A stretch of DNA of 64,000 nt, taken from assembly GCA_040755155.1 (NCBI GenBank), contig JBFMBP010000097.1:8431-72430 (forward strand). The letters run 5' to 3'. This DNA comes from Candidatus Omnitrophota bacterium (lineage in GTDB: Bacteria; Hinthialibacterota; Hinthialibacteria; Hinthialibacterales; Hinthialibacteraceae). Both the position numbers and the translations under genes were made by a program. Positions 17,420 through 26,650 of the stretch are shown piece by piece. The notes beneath the pieces were generated by a model. It was not told where the DNA came from. It saw nothing but the letters and a program-made list of their open reading frames with translations, and searched no databases. The number at the start of each line of letters is the position of its first letter. The stretch's first letter is position 1.

Positions 17420-18211
17420 TCAATCCAGCCTTTTGGCGGCCCACTTGATGCCTTTCACGATCAATTCCTGAAATTTGGGATTGGTCCATACGTCTTCGCG
17501 GTGGCCCATGGCCGTACAGAAAACGCGGCCCTGGCCGATTTCGTCTAGCCAGGCAATGGGATAGGGATCGCGCTGCTTGTATTCATCCTGTTTCATCGAC
17601 TTGGTATCGAGGACAATTAAAGGCTTCAACGTTTTGGTTACATCCGTGAAGATGTACCATTCGTCTAAAATCGTCCATTCGGGATCGAGGTGGGAAGTAA
17701 TGGGATGCTTCTGGACGAGCAGCTTGGCTTCCTCTTGGTTTTTATGCGTGAGAAATACGCCGCCAGCGATTTCGCGATAGGGTTCGTAAATAGATTTGCC
17801 GCCGCTTTGGAAAGTGTCGGCCGCCGTGTGCATTCCAGCAAAGCCGCCGCCGTCCTTCACCCACTTAACAAAGGCGTCGCGTCCCGCTTCGGACATCGCC
17901 GCGCCGCCGTCTTTACTGGGTTGGCAGAGATCGCCCGTCGTGTACCATTGTACAACGTCGAAGCATTTCAATTGTTGCTCGTTAATCATGCCTGCGTCTT
18001 TAGTTACGACGAGGGCAAAGTTGTTCTTCTCGGCCAGATCGAGCATGACTTTTTCCGATAAGCCCAGTTCTCCTTTTTCCCGATGTATGACGGAATGTTC
18101 GAATCCCGAAGACTTCGTCAAGTAAAGTACGCGGATCGGTTTTTCGGCGGCGAACGACGGCGCCGCCGCCATCAGAAAACATAAGGCGGTTACGACGATT
18201 CGTAATTTCAT
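17420..18211 (-). CDS. Secreted ThuA-like domain protein
   Basis: 263 residues from MKLRIVVTALCFLMAAAPSFA, a cleavable signal peptide; this ATG is about ten bases after GGGAGG, whereas the TTG three codons earlier is too close to it. The mature part is a ThuA/glutamine-amidotransferase-like fold: RVLYLTKSSGFEHSVI, DVVQWYTTGDL, GGGFAGMHTAADTF, and a C-terminal GQGRVFCTAMGHREDVWTNPKF. ThuA-like proteins are associated with trehalose and related sugar catabolism in planctomycetes and similar bacteria. The reaction is poorly defined. Confidence 0.9.
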   Translation of the reverse strand: MKLRIVVTALCFLMAAAPSFAAEKPIRVLYLTKSSGFEHSVIHREKGELGLSEKVMLDLAEKNNFALVVTKDAGMINEQQLKCFDVVQWYTTGDLCQPSKDGGAAMSEAGRDAFVKWVKDGGGFAGMHTAADTFQSGGKSIYEPYREIAGGVFLTHKNQEEAKLLVQKHPITSHLDPEWTILDEWYIFTDVTKTLKPLIVLDTKSMKQDEYKQRDPYPIAWLDEIGQGRVFCTAMGHREDVWTNPKFQELIVKGIKWAAKRLD

Positions 18212-18338
18212 ATTCTGCAATCCTCCCTTTTCTTTTTATATTGCGCGCGGACAGCGAACCGTCCGCGGCATGGTTTAAGCGCTTTATCCTACACGGAAGT
18301 TCCGGCAAGTTCAAACCGCCAGGATCGGCAAGCAGGAA

Positions 18339-20039
18339 TTACTCCAACGCCGTCATTTTCTTTTTTCCCCAATAAATGCAAAATCCATTCGCGGCGCTCC
18401 ACCCCGCCAACCATAGCAACAAGCGTACATCTCCAAAAGGAATAAGGGCGTCCGGCGATTCCAAAAGGCCGCGCAAGGCGAGATAGACCAGGCTGCCCGT
18501 TTGCGACAAAGCCAGGATCATATAAATAAACGCCCCTTTTCCCAAAGATACTTCCAATAAATGGCGATATTGGAAGCAGGGAAAGACGAATCCCAAGCTC
18601 ACGGCCATAACGCCCAATTGCAGAGTGAGGAGGAAGCCGTATCCGGCGCACCAGGCGTATAAGCTAGGACTCAAATGCAATATCCATCCCGACGTCAACA
18701 ACAAAAGCAGGCTAAGAGCCATAACAGGCGGAATCGAAAACAGCGATTTCTGCAATAGGCGCTGACAGGAAGTGGCGGGAGAAGCGAGGGGAAGCCATGC
18801 CGCTCGTCCTTCGCGGCTGGCGGCGGGAAACAAAAAACGCGCTCCTACGGCGGAAACGATCAGACCGATCAGTCCCACATTGGCCGCCGCGAAGAACGGA
18901 GCGAGTTCTTGAGTTTCACGCGGAAGAAAAGCGAGGTTGAGGAGATAAAGCGCCGCCAGGGGCGGCATCATGAACAACTGCGTCCAGACGGCGGGATCGC
19001 GGCGCAGAATCAGCCAATCTTTCCACATCATAATCCAAAAAGCCCGCGATCCGGGAATCCATCGCCATCGCATCCCGATTTTCGAACCGGCGTCCCGCAC
19101 TGAAGGATCGTTGGACTCGCGGCTTTTCCACCATCCCGCCATGTAGAGAAGGCGGCCAAATAGCAATACGAAAAACAGAGAGGCGAACGCTGCACACGTT
19201 CCCAGCGCCAGGAACGGCGCGTTGCCTTTCGCGTTCAATAACCAAGGCGCAACGGCCTGAGCGAACCAGGCGCCGGGCGCATAGTCCAGCCAATCTTGGG
19301 AACCGTTATGCAAATATTGCATAAGCGGGCTGGATAAGGGATCGTCGCTCCATAGCGTTTCCAAATGTAAAAAACGCAATCCCGCGATTAGAAATACCGC
19401 CAAGCTCAAGCCCATAATGGCGATGGTTTGATGCAGCCGTTTGGCGGGAAAAAAGCGCATAAGCAGCATTGCCGCTGCAACGCCCAAACTGACGGCTAAG
19501 GAGGCCAGCGCGAGCAGCGCTATAAGATAGGTTCCATAAAACGCCAAGCCTAGCGAGAAGAAGCGCCCAGCGGCGGCCATCGGCGGCAAGGCAAGTAAAA
19601 CGAATGTCGATCCGCTGCGGACGATGGTCTCGAACCATTTTGCGATCAGAATGGCGCTGCGGCGAACGGGAGCGGCTAAAAGCAACGGGAGATCGTCCGC
19701 CAGGTAAAAAGCCGAAAACGCCGTCAGCAAGCTGGAATACATTAAAAAGGCGAATAGAAACGATCCTACGATGGATAAGAGACGCGGCAACGCCAGCGTA
19801 TACCCCAACGGGACGCGGCCCAATACGGAAAGAAAGCGTGAAAATAATGCGTATTCCGACCACCCTACTCCAACTGCAAAGCTGGTTAAAATTACGCCCT
19901 TCAAAACGCCGTCCAACGTTATTCTCCGCAAACGGTTTCGTCCTTGCCGCCAAGGGAGCCATAACCAAAGCAGGAATACGCTTCGTCCCAAAGAAGGCTT
20001 TGCTTGAAGAGACGGGCAGGAATCAGGATGGGTGTTCAT
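18339..20039 (-). CDS. Polytopic membrane protein, putative ABC-2 exporter permease (PF16949-like)
   Basis: 566 residues with about twelve hydrophobic segments. It resembles large ABC-2 permeases annotated as putative ABC exporters: YLADDLPLLLAAPVRRSAILIAKW near 113 and FWIMMWKDWLILRRDP near 335 mark the start of each half, and FLFPAASREGRAAWLP near 405 is the matching loop of the second half. No ATPase gene is adjacent, so its partner is elsewhere or lost. It starts inside the preceding gene (17-base overlap) and lacks its own ribosome-binding site, implying coupling. Confidence 0.75.
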   Translation of the reverse strand: MNTHPDSCPSLQAKPSLGRSVFLLWLWLPWRQGRNRLRRITLDGVLKGVILTSFAVGVGWSEYALFSRFLSVLGRVPLGYTLALPRLLSIVGSFLFAFLMYSSLLTAFSAFYLADDLPLLLAAPVRRSAILIAKWFETIVRSGSTFVLLALPPMAAAGRFFSLGLAFYGTYLIALLALASLAVSLGVAAAMLLMRFFPAKRLHQTIAIMGLSLAVFLIAGLRFLHLETLWSDDPLSSPLMQYLHNGSQDWLDYAPGAWFAQAVAPWLLNAKGNAPFLALGTCAAFASLFFVLLFGRLLYMAGWWKSRESNDPSVRDAGSKIGMRWRWIPGSRAFWIMMWKDWLILRRDPAVWTQLFMMPPLAALYLLNLAFLPRETQELAPFFAAANVGLIGLIVSAVGARFLFPAASREGRAAWLPLASPATSCQRLLQKSLFSIPPVMALSLLLLLTSGWILHLSPSLYAWCAGYGFLLTLQLGVMAVSLGFVFPCFQYRHLLEVSLGKGAFIYMILALSQTGSLVYLALRGLLESPDALIPFGDVRLLLWLAGWSAANGFCIYWGKKKMTALE

Positions 20040-21471
20040 TGGATTCTACGTTCACGCTTCGCCATAACCGCCAACCCCAAAACAACGTCAGACCCATTAT
20101 AATCAGAAAGGCGGCGAGCCACGGCGTCCCATTCAATTTAATCATGCGAATCCACCACAAATCCAGCTCCTCGAACGTGATGTAAATGGGATGAACTATA
20201 GGTTTGAAAAAGTATTCCCAAAAAGGCGGGCGGTTAAAAAACGATTGGCAAAAACCTTGGTGAGCGTAAACTCCCGGCCAATTCATCACAATACCCCATA
20301 ATAAAGCGGCGGCGGCGAATAGGCTCCAACCGCGCCGTCCCTCGCCCAACAGCCAAATCCCCGGCAGCAAGGCGAAGGGCAACAGAAAATACATATGTCT
20401 TGGACCCCAGCATGTTCCTCCATGCCACATGCTCGATTTTCCGTAGAGAAGAAAATAGACGCAGAGAATGAAAACGCAGAGAAGCCAGGCGTCCATCTTC
20501 TTTTTGCGCCGCGAGGCGAAAAAGGAGAAGGGAAGCAGCAAGCAAAGCGGCGCATAAGCGATCAATCCCCGGCGCAGGCCAAAAACCAATTCCGGCAGGC
20601 TGAGAATGAGGGGATAATGGAAAGAGAGGTCTTCGTAATTTTCGATGAAAAAAGAACCGAAGCGAATGTAATTATGCCATCCCCATATCGCCATTCCAGC
20701 AATGGCGCCTGCGGTGAACGATCCAAACCGCTGCCAGCGCCCCACCCGTTGCCGCATAGAATAAAGACCTATCGCTGTAAGAGCGATCGTTAAATCCTCG
20801 CGCAGGTTGATGCCTAAAGCGCAAAAGAAAACTAAGGCGATCCATGCTCGGCGAGAAGGCGATTTCCGCAAAATCTCTGTTATCCAGAAAACGAAAATCA
20901 AAACCGCTCCCGACGCCGTCAGGCGGAATAAGGTCTTGGCATATGGCCAGAAAGGCGTGGCGAAGATCAATCCAATGGAGAGAAAAACGGAAACGCACTT
21001 GTCGGCTCCCATTTGCAAACAAAGACGAAACATCCCCCAGCCCGCGAGAGTAGCAATGAATATATTCGCCCATAATAAGGCGAAAAAATGAGTGTTGCCC
21101 ATAAAAACATTCGCGCCGGGAAAGCAATGGTTCAGTAAATCACCGAGGTAGTAGAAAGGCAGCAACAACAAGGGAAAGCCGATGCCGTAACGGCTGTAAT
21201 ACTGGCCGTCCGGCCCTGGCAGCGATTGAAACATATTCATTACGGAAAACTCGCCTCTTTCGGCCATCGATTTCACCGTTTGAATAACCAGATTTTCATC
21301 GACAAAGGAGCCGTGTCCGGCGAAGCTCAGGCAAAGTCCTCCAAAGAGAAAAAGGCATAAGTAGATATCGGTTGGATAGCGCAGAAAAGCAGTGACGAGT
21401 GACGAGTGACGAGTGAAAAGCCGCCTTAACGAGTCTTTCAGCGATGATAAGGAGAATAGTAGAAGAGCCAT
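20023..21471 (-). CDS. Polytopic membrane protein, GT-C glycosyltransferase-like
   Basis: About 482 residues with roughly ten membrane spans. SFVDENLVIQTVKSMAERGEF near the first loop supplies an acidic pair of the kind used by dolichyl/polyprenyl-phosphate sugar transferases. DGQYYSRYGIGFPLLLLPFYYLG and WGPRHMYFLLPF are also common in this superfamily. It probably transfers a sugar from a lipid carrier on the outer side of the membrane. The start is uncertain: the frame is open to 21537, but the region 21392-21515 carries heptad repeats and small palindromes and looks non-coding. Confidence 0.65.
   Translation of the reverse strand: MALLLFSLSSLKDSLRRLFTRHSSLVTAFLRYPTDIYLCLFLFGGLCLSFAGHGSFVDENLVIQTVKSMAERGEFSVMNMFQSLPGPDGQYYSRYGIGFPLLLLPFYYLGDLLNHCFPGANVFMGNTHFFALLWANIFIATLAGWGMFRLCLQMGADKCVSVFLSIGLIFATPFWPYAKTLFRLTASGAVLIFVFWITEILRKSPSRRAWIALVFFCALGINLREDLTIALTAIGLYSMRQRVGRWQRFGSFTAGAIAGMAIWGWHNYIRFGSFFIENYEDLSFHYPLILSLPELVFGLRRGLIAYAPLCLLLPFSFFASRRKKKMDAWLLCVFILCVYFLLYGKSSMWHGGTCWGPRHMYFLLPFALLPGIWLLGEGRRGWSLFAAAALLWGIVMNWPGVYAHQGFCQSFFNRPPFWEYFFKPIVHPIYITFEELDLWWIRMIKLNGTPWLAAFLIIMGLTLFWGWRLWRSVNVESNEHPS
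21392..21416. repeat. Heptad tandem repeat (GTGACGA)
   Basis: Three perfect copies plus a partial of GTGACGA, read as ACTCGTC on the other strand. This is one transition series away from the ATTCATC heptads at 26611-26645. It falls within the 5' part of the GT-C-like frame and would encode RHSSLVT there. Confidence 0.8.
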
Positions 21472-21562
21472 CCTGGCTCTTTTTTGTTTATTCAAGAGGC
21501 TGGAAGCCTCTTCCACGCTTTGTTTTATTAGGAGCATAAGACGGAATTTTTCTATGAATGAA

Positions 21563-23017
21563 TTATTTTTTCTTGATCGCTTTTACTCTCGCCGCTTCCG
21601 GCATGGTTTTATAATACTCGTCCAGCGGGTAGCAGCCGGAAATCATACCGTGCCGGGGCGCAGTGGTGCAATCGGAAAACGTGCGGCAGAGGCGCTTGCT
21701 GTCCACAGCGCCGCGAGTGAGGCAATCGGCGGGCAGATTGGGATAGATCAACGCCATGCGGCCTATGCCAACCATATCCGTCCATCCCTCGCGTACGGCG
21801 GCTTGGGCGGCGTGGGGCAAAAATTCCTGCAAGTAGGTATATCCCGTTCCAATAATTTTCATACGAGGAAACTTTGCCTTGATTATGCGCGCAACCTGGA
21901 TCAATCGCGCCGCGCCGGTCAGCGGATCCTCCGGCGGTTCATAGCCGTCCGATGGCGGAAACAACGCCGGGCGCTGGATGTGAGGATTATAGTAAGGGCT
22001 GCCGCCGGTAATATTCGCCAATTCGATCCCTAACTCTTCCATTTCCGATAAAAATTGGAAAGTTTCCGACAGATCGTATTGTAGAGGATTCAAGACGTCG
22101 ACGCCGAAACCGTAACGGTAGGGAAGAAGGTGTTCGTAGGGTTCGGGAACGCCAACGCCGTCCTGCGCTGGCCGGAATGGGATAAGATCGAAGGCGCTCA
22201 GACGCACGGCCAAATGCAAACCTGGAACTTCGGCGCGAATTCTTTGCGCCAAGTTTCGCAGAAAGCGAGTGCGGTTGGCGAAGGCGCCGCCGTATTGCCC
22301 TTCGCGGGTATGGGCGCTGAGAAACTCGTGGCCCAGATAGCCATGACAATGCTTCAAATCGACGAAATCGAAGCCGGCATCGTAAGCCATCTTCGCCGCA
22401 TCGGCGTAACGTTCGATCAGTTCTTCGATTTCGCCATCCGTCATGATCGCGGAATCGTCATGCGGCGCGACGCCGACTCTTTTATCTAAAATAGGGTGAT
22501 GGAATAGAATGCGCGGTTCCGGGCGATCTGAGGAATTGGGTTTGCTGAAGCGTCCCGAATGCGTCAACTGCAAACCGATCAGCAGATCGTCCGCCGTTCC
22601 ATATAACTGTTTATGCTGCTGCTTTAGAACATTGAGCAGCGCGGCGAATCCGTTCTTATTGGCGGGAACGGCGAGAAGCTGATAGGGATTGGAGCGGCCT
22701 TGATGGCAGACGGCGGAAGCCTCGCCGCCAAAAATCACTTTCGCTCCCGACTCGCCGAAACGCCGCCAGCGGCGCAAGGTATGCTCGGAGGGCATTCCGT
22801 TTGATTCGCCGTCCCATCCTTCCATCGGATGAATGCACCAGCGGTTACCGATGAGTCTACCAAATATTTCTATCGGCTGAGCTAAGGGCGAACCTTCGGC
22901 GGCGGTCAGGATTTTTTCGTCGAGCGGCAGCTCGATACTCAATTCCTGCAAATGGGTACGAAACGCTTCGGCGGTTTTGTAGCGCGATACTCTAGGATAA
23001 TGAGGCGCGGCGGCCAT
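21563..23017 (-). CDS. NADH:flavin oxidoreductase, Old Yellow Enzyme family
   Basis: 484 residues from MAAAPHYPRVSRYKTAEAF; the ATG follows GGGAGAG by seven bases and lies five bases after the NUDIX stop. A TIM-barrel OYE domain fills the protein: PLAQPIEIFGRLIGNRWCIHPMEGWDG (FMN site), LQLTHSGRFSKPN, the DFVDLKHCHGYLGHEFLSAHTR catalytic and substrate segment, and VGIGRMALIYPNLP for the phosphate. Conserved CxxGR-type C-terminal clusters of 2,4-dienoyl-CoA reductases are absent. The last gene of the UbiD-NUDIX-OYE operon; it may reduce the decarboxylation product. Confidence 0.9.
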   Translation of the reverse strand: MAAAPHYPRVSRYKTAEAFRTHLQELSIELPLDEKILTAAEGSPLAQPIEIFGRLIGNRWCIHPMEGWDGESNGMPSEHTLRRWRRFGESGAKVIFGGEASAVCHQGRSNPYQLLAVPANKNGFAALLNVLKQQHKQLYGTADDLLIGLQLTHSGRFSKPNSSDRPEPRILFHHPILDKRVGVAPHDDSAIMTDGEIEELIERYADAAKMAYDAGFDFVDLKHCHGYLGHEFLSAHTREGQYGGAFANRTRFLRNLAQRIRAEVPGLHLAVRLSAFDLIPFRPAQDGVGVPEPYEHLLPYRYGFGVDVLNPLQYDLSETFQFLSEMEELGIELANITGGSPYYNPHIQRPALFPPSDGYEPPEDPLTGAARLIQVARIIKAKFPRMKIIGTGYTYLQEFLPHAAQAAVREGWTDMVGIGRMALIYPNLPADCLTRGAVDSKRLCRTFSDCTTAPRHGMISGCYPLDEYYKTMPEAARVKAIKKK

Positions 23018-23021
23018 GTAC

Positions 23022-23621
23022 TCATCTCTCCCGCAGCAAATAATCGCTGATGATGAACTGCGACCAGGTTTCATATTCCGCCCCATCCTGCAAGCGCCCA
23101 ATCTCCACCCATTCCCCCCGGCTGAGAGCGCTTTCCCTAATTTTTACTTGCTTATTGGGCAGCAGGGCTTCGTAAACCACGCCCAGATGAACCTGCCCCA
23201 CTTCGGAATCGTCGTCGTTGATGAAGCCGACATGACGCAGCGATGGCGCGGTTCCAACCTCCATTTCTTCATGCAATTCGCGCATGGCCGCTTCTTCCAA
23301 AACCTCATGAGATTCGGTGAAAAGGTTTTCGTCGCGGGGATTGATATGCCCGCCAACGCCGATGGAATAGAGATGATGCAATCGGCTTTCGCCCGCCCGC
23401 TTGGTGCGGCGGTAGCGAAATACGCTTTCCTCATGGCGCAGAAGAATATAAGGGATGATTTGCTTATAAGAAGGATCGGTCTCCATTTCCGGGCGCGGCA
23501 GGAAGAGCGCCGCTTCCATCCACGCCTCCGGACTCGCCGCCGAGGCGGGACGAAAACCCCGGAACGCGAGAAACTCGCCCAGATAGGAACGCGGGACTAC
23601 GAGGATTCTTTCCGCCGCCAT
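23022..23621 (-). CDS. NUDIX hydrolase domain protein
   Basis: 199 residues from MAAERILVVPRSYLGEF; the ATG overlaps the ubiD stop by one base (TGATG). The Nudix box is GGHINPRDENL followed by EAAMRELHEEMEV, with the REUxEE residues present. The N-terminal 60 residues before the box (FLPRPEMETDPSYKQIIPYILLRH) are typical of a group annotated as phosphoesterase or as conserved NUDIX proteins. The hydrolysed nucleotide is unknown. Its position between UbiD and OYE genes suggests a housekeeping role for a cofactor, but this is inference. Confidence 0.85.
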   Translation of the reverse strand: MAAERILVVPRSYLGEFLAFRGFRPASAASPEAWMEAALFLPRPEMETDPSYKQIIPYILLRHEESVFRYRRTKRAGESRLHHLYSIGVGGHINPRDENLFTESHEVLEEAAMRELHEEMEVGTAPSLRHVGFINDDDSEVGQVHLGVVYEALLPNKQVKIRESALSRGEWVEIGRLQDGAEYETWSQFIISDYLLRER

Positions 23622-25129
23622 CAATCCGCCGCCTCGTCCGCTGGAGTGATGCGGAAAGTTCTTCGCTTCGATTCGTTGAGGGAAATCGGCAGCCCCAGTT
23701 CCTCCCAAATCGAGTCGATTTTCTGTTTCACCTCTTTCGTCATTACGATATCGGGCGGCCAAGCGCGGGAGAATCCCTCTTCCGGTAGTTTGCGGGTGGC
23801 GTCGATTACCATTTTCGAACCGAAGCAAGGGGCTTCCGAGGAATTGTCCAGCGCGTCCACCGGCCCTTGAACGAATTGCGAATCCCTTTGCGGCGCAACG
23901 TTGTTGCCGACGCGCCAGAGAACCTCGGCGTAATCGTGTACATTGACGTGAGCATCGACGACGATCACCGTTTTCGTCAACGATAATAAGCCTGTTCCCC
24001 ATATCGCATGGGCGGTTTTAAAAGCATGGCCGGGATAGGCTTTATTGATGGAGACTATGGCCAGGCTATGGAAGCCCGATTCGATGGGCAGGTTCATATC
24101 CACGATTTCGGGAAAAGTCATCTGGATGAGCGGCAGGAAAATGCGCTCGGTGGCTTTGCCGATGAAGGCGTCCTCCATCGGCGGCATCCCCACAACAGTT
24201 GTGGGGTAAATGGGATCTTTGGCCATTGTGATGCAGGTAACGTGAAAGACGGGATAAGGTTCGGCGAGGGAATAGTAGCCCGTATGGTCGCCAAATGGCC
24301 CTTCCATGCGCTTTTCCAGCGGATCGATATAGCCTTCGATGACGATTTCCGCATCGGCGGGAACCTCCACGTCCACGGTCTCGCAGCGAACCAAATCCAC
24401 CGGCGCCTGGCGCAGGAAGCCGGTAAAGAACAGTTCGTCCACATTGGGCGGCAAGGGAGCGGAAGCGGCGTAGAGCAGCGCCGGATCGCCGCCTAGAGCG
24501 ATGGCGGCTTCCATGCGCTGGTTCTTTTTGAAATGCTTGCGGAAATGGGACGCGCCAACTTTGTGAATTTGCCAGTGCATCCCCGTCGTTTTGCCGTCGA
24601 AGACTTGTACGCGGTAGAGGCCGACGTTGCGGATGCCTGTCTCCGGATCGCGCGTATACACTTGCGGCAGCGTGATATACGGTCCGCCGTCTTTGGGCCA
24701 GCAGGTGAGAATGGGCAGCCTCTCCAGCGAGGCGTCTTCCTTGAAAACAAGTTCCTTGCAGCGTCCGTCATTTACCCGCCGGGGAGCGCAATCCGCCAGT
24801 TCCTTCAGCTGAAACAGAGCGGCGACCTTTTCCGCGAACCGCTGCGGCGGCTTGAAGAGCGTCAAGGCGCGGATGCGTTCGGCGATTTCGTCCAAGCGCT
24901 TCACGCCTAACGCCATCGCCATGCGCTTTTCCGAACCGTAGGCGTTGATGAGAACTGGAATGTCATAGCCGTCGGGATTGGTAAACAACAGCGCCGGTCC
25001 GCCCGCCTTGCAAACGCGGTCGGTGATTTCTGTGATTTCCAGCCGAGGCGATACGGGATAATCGATCTCTACCAACTCGCCTTCCCGATGCAAGCGCAGA
25101 ACAAAATCTTTAAGATTGCTATAGGCCAT
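23621..25129 (-). CDS. UbiD family decarboxylase
   Basis: 502 residues, normal family length. It should bind prenylated FMN and (de)carboxylate aromatic or alpha,beta-unsaturated acids. Visible family regions are LEITEITDRVCKAGGPALLF, YITLPQVYTRDPETGIRNVGLYRVQ, GMHWQIHKVGASHF, and the catalytic EGPFGDHTGYYS loop holding the conserved Glu/Asp. ILTCWPKDGG is the expected upstream loop. It is the first gene of a three-gene operon. No UbiX-type prenyltransferase gene is in the window, so prFMN must come from elsewhere. Ubiquinone or menaquinone biosynthesis is possible but not shown. Confidence 0.9.
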   Translation of the reverse strand: MAYSNLKDFVLRLHREGELVEIDYPVSPRLEITEITDRVCKAGGPALLFTNPDGYDIPVLINAYGSEKRMAMALGVKRLDEIAERIRALTLFKPPQRFAEKVAALFQLKELADCAPRRVNDGRCKELVFKEDASLERLPILTCWPKDGGPYITLPQVYTRDPETGIRNVGLYRVQVFDGKTTGMHWQIHKVGASHFRKHFKKNQRMEAAIALGGDPALLYAASAPLPPNVDELFFTGFLRQAPVDLVRCETVDVEVPADAEIVIEGYIDPLEKRMEGPFGDHTGYYSLAEPYPVFHVTCITMAKDPIYPTTVVGMPPMEDAFIGKATERIFLPLIQMTFPEIVDMNLPIESGFHSLAIVSINKAYPGHAFKTAHAIWGTGLLSLTKTVIVVDAHVNVHDYAEVLWRVGNNVAPQRDSQFVQGPVDALDNSSEAPCFGSKMVIDATRKLPEEGFSRAWPPDIVMTKEVKQKIDSIWEELGLPISLNESKRRTFRITPADEAAD

Positions 25130-25168
25130 CGCCTAACCTTTCTGATACTTTTTCGCTAAAATTTAAAT

Positions 25169-26416
25169 TTACAAGTTATAGGCTTTTTTTAAAGCATCTT
25201 CAATAGAATCTTCATTGATTTTTTTATCTTTATCATACGCAGTTCTTGGATCAATATGATGAATTGATTCCCGAAAACTACATTTTATTCCTTTAAATCT
25301 TCCCGAAACCATTTCGCCAATAAGAGACCTAAATCTTTCGTGAACTTCTGGGTTAGGATCATAAACATAAAATCTTTTTATTCTTGTTTTGCCAATAGAA
25401 CCCAAGGCGTACAAATATTTAAAAAAAGTATCTGTCTCAGGCAATGAATAACCAATAACAAAAATATTTTCGGCTTTTGATATAACGCTAGCGGCTTTTT
25501 TCCATACATTAGATATTTGTTTGTGAAAAGAAATCTTCTCTAATGTTGGTGGGATCAAAAAGGGAACTAATGGAGATGACTGTTCATGGTTACAAGTAAT
25601 ATTTTTAGTACGTTTCAAAAAATCATCTATTTTTAGATATTCCCCTTCAAAGAATTCGTTCGAAATTGTTTTTATATTTTTGCCCTCAGATTTATAATTA
25701 TGTGTAATAATCTCTTGTGGATCGACTATATTGATAAAGTTAGATACCTTGTCTTTGTAACATTCACGACAAGGTATCCAGTTCATTGAACCATGAAGTT
25801 TCAGTAATGATATTTTATTTCCCTCTATAGAATTTGTTAAATGATATTCATATTTTACATTAAAATTGCTAAGATAATCCTTTTTGAGTTCGCATGCTAA
25901 TGCAAAATCCAAAGAAAGATCATAATTAAATGTAATAAATGAAATATCATCATACCATGATTCAGAATTATATTTTTTTGCCGCATGAATTATCGTTCCA
26001 ATAAATCCTATATATGGGTCAGGAGGAAAATATGCTTTCCCACGATTATCACCTGGATTAATTTTAGATTTAAATATAATCGTGCCAGAAAGAGTTTTTA
26101 TAATTAGAGCAATCAATGAATCATGCAGTTCATTCGTATCTATATCCCATTCACAACATTCATTTAACACGCTTTTCATTTCAAGTAAACCGAAAACCGT
26201 TTCAATATTATGTATATTAATATTTGATTTGGCATAAATTATTTTTAATTGATTTAGAGCATTAAACACATTCTCAAAGAAACGTTTGGACTCTTCAAAT
26301 TGTGGATTGGATAAGTTCTTAGCATAGACGCCTTCCGCCTTGTCAAAAAAATCATTCATTAAAGGCCCCCCGGCTTCTCTGGAAGCGCCAGCTCCTAAAA
26401 TGAATACTGATTTCAT
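25169..26416 (-). CDS. SIR2-like domain protein, possible antiphage NADase
   Basis: 415 residues, starting after AGGAG. The N-terminus VFILGAGASREAGGP is the NAD-binding loop of SIR2-like proteins; ITFNYDLSLDFALA and LLKLHGSMNWIPC, then a CxxC pair (CREC), and FVIGYSLPETDTFF near the C-terminus complete the pattern. SIR2-like proteins of this type often deplete NAD in phage defence (Thoeris, DSR, pAgo-associated). The gene is clearly richer in A+T than its neighbours and stands alone between a UbiD operon and repeats, which suggests horizontal gain. A defence role is inference. Confidence 0.8.
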   Translation of the reverse strand: MKSVFILGAGASREAGGPLMNDFFDKAEGVYAKNLSNPQFEESKRFFENVFNALNQLKIIYAKSNINIHNIETVFGLLEMKSVLNECCEWDIDTNELHDSLIALIIKTLSGTIIFKSKINPGDNRGKAYFPPDPYIGFIGTIIHAAKKYNSESWYDDISFITFNYDLSLDFALACELKKDYLSNFNVKYEYHLTNSIEGNKISLLKLHGSMNWIPCRECYKDKVSNFINIVDPQEIITHNYKSEGKNIKTISNEFFEGEYLKIDDFLKRTKNITCNHEQSSPLVPFLIPPTLEKISFHKQISNVWKKAASVISKAENIFVIGYSLPETDTFFKYLYALGSIGKTRIKRFYVYDPNPEVHERFRSLIGEMVSGRFKGIKCSFRESIHHIDPRTAYDKDKKINEDSIEDALKKAYNL

Positions 26417-26452
26417 TATTCACTCCTAAAAATAGTATATTTCCAAAAAAAC

Positions 26453-26477
26453 GATGGGTCGAAAAACGCGACCCATC
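26453..26477. repeat. Hairpin repeat upstream of SIR2-like gene
   Basis: The arms GATGGGTCG and CGACCCATC flank AAAAACG-type loop bases, followed by CTACC. Short GATGGGTCG/CGACCCATCCTACC palindromes are a common style of dispersed repeat. It could also be regulatory for the SIR2-like gene, whose start codon lies 37 bases away. Confidence 0.5.
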
Positions 26478-26610
26478 CTACCTTCCTGATTCAATTCGAA
26501 AAAAACTTATAATGGCAGGATGAGCCGCATTATTACTCCATCCATATTCCTCGTTCACCCCTATTTATTTCAGCATTCCCCGAAATGCTTTCTTGTCAAA
26601 GGCGATTATC

Positions 26611-26645
<35 letters not shown>

Positions 26646-26650
26646 CGTAT

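Noticed and set aside
23022-24002. Longer N-terminus for the NUDIX protein
   Set aside because: It is a shadow of ubiD in another frame; the start at 23621 overlaps the ubiD stop in an ordinary coupled arrangement.
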